The notes below the pieces were generated by a model. It worked only from the letters and a program-made list of their open reading frames with translations, ran no database searches and was not told the DNA's origin. The translations under genes and the position numbers were made by a program. A DNA stretch of 15,000 nt from Monoplex corrugatus (taxonomy: Eukaryota; Mollusca; Gastropoda; Littorinimorpha; Ranellidae), in contig CM060308.1 in NCBI GenBank assembly GCA_030674185.1, positions 30,542,504-30,557,503 on the forward strand. Reading direction: 5' to 3'. This document shows positions 1 to 6,235 of this stretch, in pieces. Numbering within the stretch: position 1 is the first letter of the stretch; each line of letters starts with the position of its first letter.

Positions 1-32
1 ATCCATTCACGATCTCAGTGTGTGCGATACAC

Positions 33-34
33 AG

Positions 35-112
<78 letters not shown>
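33..112. repeat. (GA)n microsatellite
   Basis: About 80 bp of almost pure GA dinucleotide with one A interruption near position 47. The strand is all purine, so it could form a triplex or H-DNA structure. Open frames through it encode only Arg-Glu or Glu-Arg repeats on plus, or Leu-Ser on minus, and are not genes. Confidence 0.97.
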
Positions 113-116
<4 letters not shown>

Positions 117-117
117 T

Positions 118-145
118 GGGGTTGGGGTTGGGGGTGGGAGTGGGG
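118..145 (+). other. G-rich tract, putative G-quadruplex
   Basis: Five runs of three to five G separated by loops of one to three bases (GGGG-TT-GGGG-TT-GGGGG-T-GGG-AGT-GGGG). This fits the usual G-quadruplex pattern with very short loops. It lies directly after the GA array, inside repeat A. Confidence 0.7.
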
Positions 146-235
146 CTGAAGGACGGAAAGTCTTTTGTAGTCGTCTCGATTGTACACACGAACACAGAAA
201 CGAAAGATTCTGGGATTCATTTACGCCAAGATGAT

Positions 236-569
236 TGTATCCTGTCTTTTCCCATTATTTTGTTTTCCTTGTACGATGTTCAGTTTGTTCATGGGCATTG
301 CCAGTACCTCTGAGGTCCTTGATTTGTTGAAGAGAGCGAAATCACGCGCTGTAAGTTGGCGTGCGCAAAGACGTAGATACCGCGATACTCCAAGGCGATG
401 TGAGTCTGTATATAATTATTGAGCTCCTCGCCTTCAGAAAAAAAAATCAGTCTAAGCGCAAGTTTCTTGTTTCTTAGTATGTTTGAAGAAAATGTTACAG
501 AAACGCCCATGTGCAGAATGTCTTAAGGAGGGAAAAAAAACCCGCTAAATTGCACGCAAATATTGCAGT
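236..569. other. No recognised feature
   Basis: Mixed-composition sequence with no open frame above about 80 codons that looks protein-like, no match to other parts of the window that I can see, and only short A-runs (438-446, 532-540). I see nothing to annotate. Confidence 0.6.
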
Positions 570-650
570 TTATCAAAATGTCAGAAGCCTTTATTACTCA
601 AAGATAGCAGCATAAGGCCCCACTGGACCTGCCTTACACAGATAGTCCTA
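570..650 (-). repeat. Conserved tail B, copy 1
   Basis: Read on the minus strand, the segment runs through GGTCCAGTGGGGCCT, then GCTGCTATCTTTGAG, then TAATAAAGGC. Nearly the same order (GGTCCAGTGGGACCT, TATCCTTGAG, TAATAAA) occurs on the minus strand at 8928-8985, and a shorter version occurs on the plus strand at 2364-2397. AATAAA is kept in all three, consistent with the polyadenylation signal at the 3' end of a retroelement transcript. The element is not identified. Confidence 0.6.
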
Positions 651-696
651 TAAAGATATCATAAGCATAAAAACAAAAATGAAACGCCTTACTTAA

Positions 697-711
697 CCCC
701 CCCCCCCCCCC
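697..711. repeat. Poly-C run
   Basis: Fifteen consecutive C, followed by TCCC and then a run of A. Homopolymer length here is likely to be unreliable in an assembly. Confidence 0.9.
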
Positions 712-719
712 TCCCAAAA

Positions 720-1169
720 AAAATAATATATACAAATCACAAACGTGCAGACAGGAAAAGAAGACAGTAAAAGAAGCATTAAAAACAAACAAGTAACTGG
801 GTGGGGAGAAGTGATAATTACTGATGAAATGGGTGTTTACGTAAACGTCTTGACACAGATTTATGCACAGAAACGGGCTTGTACATCAAGTTTCAAACAA
901 AACAGATATGTATGTCTCTGTGCATATACTAAACATGTGAGTGATTGATTGAGTGGGACTGGTCCTACGGGTAGAGAGAGGGAAAGGGAGAAATGGGTAA
1001 ATAGTGAGAGGGAAAGAAAGGGGGATTCATTGTTTTAATGCAGACGGATAACAGTTAAAATTAGGATAAAAAAAAAGGATCTGTGTGTAGTAATGAGGCT
1101 GACTAGACGTTTTATTAATACACTTCAAAGTTACTAATGTTCACATCTGTGTCAGTTATTTTGTCCATC
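720..1169. other. No gene seen; purine-rich patch
   Basis: AT-rich sequence without a protein-like open frame. Bases 970-1024 form a purine-rich strand (irregular GAGAGGGAAAGGG-type composition) that may be a decayed microsatellite. A short A-run occupies 1068-1076. Nothing else is recognised. Confidence 0.55.
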
Positions 1170-1600
1170 ATTCTGGTGGTGTGTCAGCTTAATGTGTCCA
1201 TCATTCTGGTGGTGTCGCTTATGTGCCCATCATTTGTGGTCACTTAATGTGTCCATCATTCTGGTGGGTGTCAGCTTAATGTTGTCACAAGTCATTTTAT
1301 CACATTTGGTGGTGTCAGCTTAATGTTTCAAGTCTCATTACATTCTGGTGGGTGTCAGCTTAATGTTTCACAAGTCATTCTATCAAACATTCTGGTGGTG
1401 TCAGCTTAATGTTTCAAAGTCATTCTATCAAACATTCTGGTGGTATGTCGCTATGTTTACAGTCTTTTCAATTTGGTGTGTCAGCTAATGTTCATAGTCA
1501 TTCTATTCAACATTCTGGTGGTATGTCAGCTTAATGTTTCACAAGTCATTCTATCCAACATTCTGGTGGTGTCAGCTTAATGTTTCAAAGTCGCTCTCCC
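1170..1600 (+). repeat. Degenerate minisatellite, about 11 units
   Basis: A core of type ATTCTGGTGGTGTCAGCTTA followed by ATGT recurs about 11 times, with CTGG-equivalent positions near 1173, 1206, 1235, 1261, 1307, 1345, 1392, 1437, 1473, 1515 and 1563. Spacing is 26-33 bp in the first four units and mostly 36-48 bp afterwards, because later units carry an added TTTCACAAGTCATTCTATC-type stretch. Several units have small deletions inside the core. The last unit runs without a break into repeat C, and the same core occurs once at the head of the other C copy (near 4997-5030). The array therefore looks like an expansion of the start of that dispersed repeat. Confidence 0.88.
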
Positions 1601-1950
1601 GTTAGCCATTTCCAGGCCTTGCCAGCGCATAGGATTTTGCGCAGGTTCAGGAATCTGTCGGATGATTGCTGGTGAAGGGATTATGGACTTGTTTGAGTGC
1701 TTTGAGTCCCTCTGGAACGAACTCCACCACCAAAACCCCAGACTTAGGCTGAGGCCTTAAGCTATCTTCAGAACAGAAACAAAAATATGCCCTGATGTTG
1801 TTGTAAACTGGATCACGACATCTTCAGTTGCACTTTCTGCTTATACTTGAATTTACTTACTTGAACAAACTCCAGACTTCAACTTTATAAGCACAGTGTG
1901 TGCAAAAAAGGGGTCCATGGTTGGCGTGGGGCCCATTTTCTTCTTGGAAA
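1601..1950 (+). repeat. Dispersed repeat C, copy 1
   Basis: It shares an ordered series of short matches with 5040-5300: a CCATTTCMAG block, a GCGYAWGSWTTTKYG block, a CTGYCRGATRATTGCTG block, a GARTCCCTC block followed by GAACRAACTCCA, ATCTTCAGAACAGAAA, and TGTAAACTGGATC. The copy continues past 1950 to the LINE target site and resumes at 2344, where it shares TAATGCAC with the other copy near 5526. No coding potential is seen. Element type unknown; similarity was estimated by eye and edges are approximate. Confidence 0.7.
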
Positions 1951-2343
1951 CGGAACAGTGGTCATCATCATCATGTGCCCTGCCGCACAGCGTTGGCGAT
2001 TATGGCCCTCCATATGTATCTATCCCCTGTTGCCGCAAGCACATCTTCCACCCTCTCTGCCCTCAGCCACCCTGCAAGTCCGTCCAGTATTTTCTCCCTG
2101 GGTCTACCTGGTGCTCTCTTTCCCTCCAGCTTTCCTGTTGTGACCAGGTGCTCTAATTCCCCCTTTCCTCATAAAATGGCCTATACGTGTTGCCTGTCTT
2201 TTCCTAATCTTCCTTATGAATGATCTTTTTTGTGTCTGCCTCCATCAAGACAGTCTCGTTTGTTTTCTTTGCTGTCCATGGAACTCTCAACATCCTTCTT
2301 AGAAACCACATCTCGGTTGCCTCAGTCTGTTCGGAACAGTGGT
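1951..2343 (-). mobile_element. 5'-truncated LINE insertion with 12-bp TSD
   Basis: A minus-strand insertion at 1963-2331 lies between two identical copies of CGGAACAGTGGT (1951-1962 and 2332-2343). On the minus strand it ends with a coding tail, a TGA stop and a short trinucleotide tail, seen as (CAT)4 on plus at 1963-1974. The 5' end is truncated. These are hallmarks of target-primed reverse transcription by a non-LTR retrotransposon. The target lies inside dispersed repeat C. The trinucleotide tail is reminiscent of RTE-type elements, but I cannot assign the clade from this fragment. A shorter copy of the same LINE sits at 4728-4906. Confidence 0.85.
1971..2327 (-). pseudogene. LINE reverse-transcriptase protein C-terminal tail (remnant)
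   Basis: This is the end of a non-LTR retrotransposon polyprotein, downstream of the reverse transcriptase domain; no catalytic RT or endonuclease motif is included. Going along the minus strand, I read EATEMWFLRRML, then PWTAKKTNETVL, a frame change, SFIRKIRKRQATRIGHF, another frame change at a run of five G, then LEHLVTTGKLEGKRAPGRPR, EKILDGLAGWL and finally IIANAVRQGT before the TGA at 1971-1973. This order (WFLRRML, PWTAKKTNE, GHxMR, GKxxGKRxxGRPR, WxxxIANAxxxGT) is known from many invertebrate LINE proteins annotated as endonuclease-reverse transcriptase. Two frameshifts and the missing N-terminal bulk make it a dead fragment. Its last 56 codons are uninterrupted, so decay is moderate. 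Confidence 0.85.
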
Positions 2344-2398
2344 AGTGTCACAATAATGCACAAGACCTAACGCTACTATCCTTGAGTAATAAAGTGTT
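2344..2398 (+). repeat. Repeat C remainder and conserved tail B, copy 2
   Basis: After the second target-site duplication the host repeat resumes with ATAATGCAC, as near 5524-5533. It then passes into GACCTAACGCTACTATCC, TTGAGTAATAAA and GTGTT, which matches the minus-strand tails at 570-650 and 8928-8985. AATAAA is intact. Confidence 0.6.
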
Positions 2399-2419
2399 AC
2401 GGGGTCTGAAATCTGAACT

Positions 2420-2567
2420 CTGTCTCTTCTCTGTCTGTGTCTCTGTCTGTCTGTCTGTCTGTCTGTATATCTGTCTGTCTGTCCGTCCATCTGTCTGTCT
2501 GTGTCTTGCCTGTCTGTCTGTCTCTGTCTTTCTGTCTGTCTCTGTCTTTCTGTCTGTCTCTTTCTTG
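2420..2567. repeat. (CTGT)n / (CT)n compound microsatellite
   Basis: About 150 bp of imperfect CTGT tetranucleotide units mixed with CT and interruptions (TATAT near 2466, CCGTCCAT near 2482). Both strands stay open only because of the repeat, giving CLSV-type or TDRQ-type peptides. Confidence 0.95.
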
Positions 2568-2997
2568 TACTGTAGATTTATTGATATGTTTCTTTGTCAG
2601 CATTTCTTCGTTTTAGGCAGATACATAGGTTGAGAGTGACAAATATGAAAAAACAAACAACAACTTGTAGGCAAAAACCACTGGGAAAATAAAGCACCAT
2701 TTTTATTGTCATTGTCAATGTCATTATCTTTAGCCTGTTTGTTTATTATTGATCAACATGTGAGCTTTTTCTCGTCTTTTTGCTTTGTGTTTCAGTCTTG
2801 GGCAGATTTTGAGTTAACTTCACTGTTCACAATGATATGCAAGTTGGCCGCTTTTCTTCGTCTGTTAGGCTAAAATGAATTTGTCACAAAATAGATTTGA
2901 AAACTAATTGAATAGGACATCAACATTATTCCGTTCTGTATACTGGAGAACCTGGAGGCATGCTGAGGTGATCATACCACAAGAGTGCGATGGAACA
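2568..2997. other. No recognised feature
   Basis: AT-rich sequence with scattered stops in all frames. No similarity to other parts of the window was seen. It includes a short run of GTCATTGTCAATGTCATTA-type repetition at 2707-2728 only. Confidence 0.55.
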
Positions 2998-3425
2998 CAT
3001 GCGACGACATCTCAAACCGAACCGCCAGTGATTGGTTGATATTTTGGTTGATGCAGCAGACATTATGCTTATGCATATGTATGAATCATGACCTGAGAGA
3101 ACGGATTCAAACAATCGAAAACCTAAAACTAATTTTCTACCATGTGCGTGTCATTATGTCTTGAATTCCCCTGGTAAGTCTGGAAGCACATCTTTCCCGC
3201 GTGATTACGTCCGGTTGTTCCGACGGCTAGATCTATCCCGCATTTTTTCGCACTCAGCAGTTTTGTCCAGAGTGACGGTAAAGATGTGTTCAATGTGCCT
3301 CTTTCGATCATGCGACTCTGTTCCTACAGGTCATGGTTGATACATATGCGTAACCAAGATGTCTGCCGCATGACCCAAAATATTAACCAACCACTGGCCG
3401 GTTCGGTTTGAGATGTAGTCGCATG
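2998..3425. mobile_element. Inverted-repeat element with about 120-bp arms
   Basis: The left arm (2998-3119) and the reverse complement of the right arm (3301-3425) match closely. Shared blocks in order are CATGCGAC, ACATCTCAAACCGAACCG, CCAGTG, TTGGTT, ATATTTTGG, GCAGACAT, GCATATGTAT, CATGACCTG and ATCGAAA. The spacer is about 180 bp (3120-3300) with no protein-like frame. Outer ends are CATGCGAC and GTCGCATG. I do not see a clear target-site duplication. The structure fits a non-autonomous foldback or long-TIR MITE-type element, or simply a local inverted duplication. Confidence 0.7.
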
Positions 3426-3516
3426 TCATACGAACTAGTTTCTGGTCTTTCTATACGTGCTTATTGGTCTTGCGAATATGTTCCAGATATTATGACATCA
3501 CACTTTGTTTTTTTGG

Positions 3517-3518
<2 letters not shown>

Positions 3519-3562
<44 letters not shown>
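3519..3562. repeat. (GT)n microsatellite
   Basis: Twenty-two uninterrupted GT units, followed by T-rich sequence up to about 3587. Confidence 0.97.
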
Positions 3563-3566
<4 letters not shown>

Positions 3567-3653
3567 CTCTCTTTTTTTCTTTTTGTAATATCAAGCTTCC
3601 GCTTCACTAGAACGAAAAAGTTACTGATTTGTGGTAGTGTTAATCAACTGTGA

Positions 3654-3785
3654 CATTCACGATACCAGTCTGTGTGATACGCGGAGAGGAAGGACAGAGA
3701 CGAGATCTTCTTTTGGGATCTTAAGTATGCAACAAAGAAGCGAAAGGTCAGGGGATCCATTAATGTCAAGAGGTTAAAAAGATTT
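3654..3785 (+). repeat. Dispersed repeat A, copy 2
   Basis: It matches 5-235 in the same orientation: ATTCACGAT, CAGTCTGTGTGATAC, a GGACAGA motif, TCTTTTG, AACAAAGAAGCGAAAG and GGATCCATTAATGTCAAGA. Here the purine stretch between the first blocks is only about 15 bp (GGAGAGGAAGG), against roughly 80 bp of GA in the other copy. The microsatellite probably grew inside the family rather than being part of it. Confidence 0.55.
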
Positions 3786-4021
3786 AAGTCTCTCACGCCG
3801 CTGTTATTATTTCCATTATGTGCCAAGGTCTGGAAATGGCGGTTGGCCTAGATTATTTCAGCCTGCAGTAAAGGTTTGACATGCTGTGTTGGCTCACTTT
3901 TCTGCTTTGAAGACGAAGTTTAGGAGTAGGCTTAGTTTGATTAGTCCTTAGAGTTTGGGTTAGGATTAGAGCTCGGGTTAAGATTAAACCTGACTTTATC
4001 CCTAAACTAAGCTATGTATCT
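3786..4021. other. No gene; short inverted repeat
   Basis: No protein-like frame. GCTTAGTTT (3930-3938) and AAACTAAGC (4004-4012) are a 9-bp inverted pair, and GTTTAGG (3919-3925) pairs with CCTAAAC (4001-4007). Between them is a TTAG/GGTTA-rich stretch (3941-3990). The function is unknown. Confidence 0.5.
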
Positions 4022-4096
4022 AACCTTTTTTTTTTTTTTTTTTTTTTTTCGTTTACCTTAACCTTTTTTTTTCTTTCTTTTTTTTTTCTTTTTTTT
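4022..4096. repeat. Poly-T tracts
   Basis: Two long T-rich runs separated by CGTTTACCTTAACC, then ending in CCCC. Read on the minus strand this is an A-rich stretch and could be the poly-A tail of an older insertion, but no body for it is recognised. Confidence 0.9.
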
Positions 4097-4180
4097 CCCC
4101 GGGCTGGTTGGTTCTTTTGATAGAGCCATGGACTCGAGATATTGCATAATATTATTATGATACCTCGAGTTCAACCCTAG
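4097..4180 (+). other. tRNA-like segment, possible SINE head
   Basis: GGGCTGG at the start can pair over all seven positions with CTAGCCC at the end (one G-T pair). GGTTC and GAGCC form a D-arm-like stem around TTTTGATA. GAGTTCAACCC before the end resembles a Pol III B box. The T stem does not pair properly and the anticodon region is abnormal, with an AT-rich insertion. It is therefore not a working tRNA gene and reads better as a decayed tRNA-derived SINE head. It lies just upstream of repeat D copy 1, but copies 2 and 3 of D lack it, so the link is unproven. Confidence 0.4.
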
Positions 4181-4716
4181 CCCGCAACTGGCCTGTTTTC
4201 ACTGTAGGGATACGGGGGCTCTTTCAGTATAAATAGTATTCCCACCTTCTGGAAATTCTGTGCTAGAAATTTCCTCTTTTCTGTCACTCTCTTTGTTTTT
4301 ACCTTGTTGTTTTGCTTTCTGTCATTTCTTCCATCATTTTTTTTGCCATGCTAGTCCTTTCACCTGTATATGTTCGACAAAGTCTTAGGTACTTTTCTTT
4401 TAGAATAAATAATTGAGTACGTGTATTAAGTGCATTTTTGGCTCTGGGGAAGTTGAGAAATGCGAAAACAATTTTAGGTAATTTAGACCCGTTCTTTGAT
4501 ATGTTTTAGTGTCCTTAGTTATGTTTAAATTTGTATTCAGGTATGTTTTTTAAATCCGCGGTGCGATGAATTGGACGGAATGGTCAACGCCAGGGGCATC
4601 TCCGTAGATTTTGTGCGCGAATACATTGATACGTGTACTTAATTTTCTTTTCCTTTTTTTTTCTTTTTTGCCCTGTTGAAGTACTGTATGTACATTGAAA
4701 CGGGTATAGCCCTGAT

Positions 4717-4917
4717 ATGGCTCTACGAAAGCTGGAGGGAAAGAGAGCACCAGGTAGACCCAGGGAGAAAATTTAATGCTAGATGGACTTGCGGAGTGGC
4801 TGAAGACGAGGAGGGTGGAGGGGATGCTTGGGGCAACAAAAGATAGAGACAGATGGAAGTCCATGATCGCCAACGCCATGCGGCAGGGCACCTGATGATG
4901 ATGATGATGGCTCTACG
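4717..4917 (+). mobile_element. 5'-truncated LINE insertion with 11-bp TSD
   Basis: An insertion at 4728-4906 lies between two copies of ATGGCTCTACG (4717-4727 and 4907-4917). It begins inside the LINE coding tail and ends in a TGA stop followed by a GAT/TGA trinucleotide tail (4893-4908). Because the tail also ends in ATG, the duplication may really be 9-11 bp. The same family as the insertion at 1963-2331, in opposite orientation. The target is the conserved 3' end of repeat D. Confidence 0.83.
4728..4895 (+). pseudogene. LINE protein C-terminal tail (remnant)
   Basis: This is the last part of the same non-LTR retrotransposon protein as at 1971-2327. The plus strand first reads EGKRAPGRPREKI, then shifts frame and continues MLDGLAEWLKTRRVEGML, GATKDRDRWKSMIANAMRQ and GT before the stop at 4893-4895. 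Relative to the other copy there is a 5-bp gain around 4775-4780, which breaks the frame. No catalytic domain is present. The fragment cannot encode an active protein. Confidence 0.84.
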
Positions 4918-4975
4918 CATTGGGCTGGGCTTTAAGCAACAATAACAATAAGAAAAAGAAACTGGCTTGTTCGTT

Positions 4976-5570
4976 ACCCATCTTAATATTTCCGTTATCC
5001 TGGTGGTAGCATCAGCTCAGTGTTTCGTAGATCCCGTCTCCCCTTCCCATTTCAAGACTTTGCTTGTGCGTAAGCTTTTGTGTAGGCCTCTAGGTATCTG
5101 CCAGATAATTGCTGACAGGTTAGGGTGCAGCGCATATGGAATTGTCCGAGTGCAATGAATCCCTCGTGAACAAACTCCAAACTCCAAAATCAACTCGAGG
5201 TTTTATTCCATCTTCAGAACAGAAAAGTTTGCTCCGCTGTGGATGTAAACTGGATCGCCTGTGTGTGAAATATCGTAACTCTGTGCACTTTTTAAGTCAG
5301 TATTTTAGCAGTCGTAGCAATAAAGACAATAATCTCATCTCTTTCTTTTCTCTTTTGAGGAATTTTTGAGTTTGTGTGTGTGTGTGTGGGGGGGGGGTGG
5401 TGGTGTGTGTGTGGGGGGGGGGGGTTGGTGGGTGGTGGTAAGTGGGGTGAAATAGTGAAATGGAAAATACTTTCTTGCAGGGGGGGGGGGGGGAACAGAG
5501 AACCAGTAGTAGTAGTGACCTCATAATGCACCAGATCCCCGAACATATTTTGCGCGAGCACGACTGAACT
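4976..5570 (+). repeat. Dispersed repeat C, copy 2
   Basis: It starts with a single unit of the minisatellite core (TATCCTGGTGGTAG, then TCAGCTCAGTGTTTC), followed by the same order of blocks as 1580-1815, ending with ATCTTCAGAACAGAAA and TGTAAACTGGATCG. Further on, GTAGTAGTGACCTCATAATGC (5508-5528) resembles the sequence after the LINE in copy 1. Between these lie G-rich simple repeats (5371-5493). This copy gives the unexpanded form of the head. Confidence 0.65.
5371..5493 (+). repeat. GT and poly-G low-complexity block
   Basis: A short (GT)n passes into several G-runs (5388-5397, 5413-5424, 5480-5493) with GGT spacers. It is potential G-quadruplex DNA and a likely site of sequencing or assembly error. 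Minus-strand frames through it give only Pro/His/Thr-rich peptides. Confidence 0.9.
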
Positions 5571-5850
5571 GAACATATTCCAGACACCGGGATATACATG
5601 TAGGCTACTTCAGCTCAGTTATCCCTATCAGCGCAGATGTTTCCCTCTGCGGGCCACGGGCTCGTGATGGTGCCTTGTTTAAGGGGCTTCTGTTCTGTCT
5701 CCTTGTCGCCCGCTATCACCCCGCACCAAATGTCACAACGTGCTTCGCTGCCTCGCCACTAAGCCTTCTCACTCCCATCAAACGCTGCCGTAAAAGCGCT
5801 CTGGAATTCCGTAACATCTCTTTGCTTGCTACCTAAGCTCTTCTTCCCTT
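5571..5850. other. No recognised feature
   Basis: Mixed sequence with moderate GC content. No frame reads as a known protein and I see no repeat match elsewhere in the window. Confidence 0.5.
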
Positions 5851-6235
5851 CCCATATAACGTAGTCTCTCTGTCTCTGTCTCTCTCTCTCTCTGTCCATA
5901 TATAACGTACTCTGTCTCTCTCTCTGTCCATATATAACGTACTCTCTCTCTCTCTCTGTCCATATATAACGTACTCTCTCTCTGTCCATATATAACGTAC
6001 TCTCTCTCTCTCTCTGTCCATATATAACGTACTCTCTCTCTCTGTCCATATATAACGTACTCTCTCTCTCTGTCCATATATAACGTACTCTCTCTCTCTC
6101 TCTGTCCATATATAACGTATTCTCTCTCTTTCTCTGTCCATATATAACGTACTCTCTCTCTCTCTCTCTGTCCATATATAACGTACTCTCTCTCTCTGTC
6201 CATATATAACGTACTCTCTCTCTTTCTCTTTCTCC
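5851..6235. repeat. VNTR: 11 units of TGTCCATATATAACGTA plus (CT)n
   Basis: TGTCCATATATAACGTA (last base A, or AT in unit 8) recurs 11 times, starting at 5893, 5925, 5957, 5983, 6015, 6043, 6071, 6103, 6135, 6169 and 6197. A partial first copy is at 5852. Unit lengths are 26, 28, 32 or 34 bp, and all are even because only the (CT)n linker changes, in 2-bp steps. The 17-bp core is almost invariant, while linkers also contain rare T insertions. All three minus-strand frames are open across most of the array, giving YIWTERE, LYMDRE and YVIYGQRE repeats; this is a by-product of the repeat. The core includes TATATAA. Confidence 0.96.

Larger units (their letters stand above)
5..235 (+). repeat. 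Dispersed repeat A, copy 1, with internal (GA)n
   Basis: This segment resembles the one at 3654-3785. Both begin with ATTCACGAT followed by a CAGTSTGTGYGATAC-type stretch, and after a purine-rich tract both carry a GGACRGA motif, a TCTTTTG motif, an AACRMAGAARCGAAAG block and a GGATYCATTWAYGYCAAGA block, in the same order. In this copy the purine tract has expanded into a long (GA)n array and is followed by a G-rich stretch missing from the other copy. The family is unidentified. Homology was judged by eye, so the edges are approximate. Confidence 0.55.
4205..4960 (+). repeat. Dispersed repeat D, copy 1 (interrupted)
   Basis: It is collinear with 9295-9850 over about 570 bp after removing the LINE insertion at 4728-4917. 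Shared landmarks are AGTATAAATA, CCCACCTTCTGGAAATTCTG, TCTTTTCTGTCACTCT, TGTATTAAGTGCATTTTTGG, CAATTTTAGGTAATTTAG, TTATGTTTAAATTTGTAT, CAGGTATGTTTTTT, GTGCGCGAAT, CCTGATATGGCTCTACG, and GGCTGGGCTT with a CAA/TAA-rich tail. The 3' end is constant while copy 3 (11908-12097) contains only the last 190 bp. That pattern of variable 5' truncation and an A-rich simple tail points to a retroelement 3' region or long SINE. It has no open frame of note. Confidence 0.8.

Noticed and set aside
118..135. Ciliate-type telomere repeat (GGGGTT)n
   Set aside because: Only two to three units in a G-rich tract, inside a dispersed repeat and far from any end. It is better described as a G-quadruplex candidate.
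20..313. Arg-Glu-rich frame over the (GA)n array as a charged coiled-coil protein
   Set aside because: The frame exists only because GA repeats contain no stop codon. The non-repetitive part after it shows no known motif.
1170..1600. CRISPR-like array
   Set aside because: Repeated units are degenerate, the spacers are also repeats of one another, and the surroundings are eukaryotic. It is a minisatellite.
1896..2223. Plus-strand frames of 81-107 codons at 1896-2223
   Set aside because: They are the antisense shadow of the minus-strand LINE protein tail, which has a clear family match.
3941..3990. Interstitial telomeric repeat (GGGTTAGG-type strings)
   Set aside because: Only one or two TTAGG-like strings occur with irregular spacing, and there is no tandem TTAGGG.
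4550..4920. Minus-strand frames of 65-113 codons over 4550-4920
   Set aside because: Antisense shadow of the plus-strand LINE tail and of repeat D.
5893..6235. CRISPR-like array (constant 17-bp repeats with spacers)
   Set aside because: The spacers are all (CT)n, so they carry no unique sequence. It is a VNTR.
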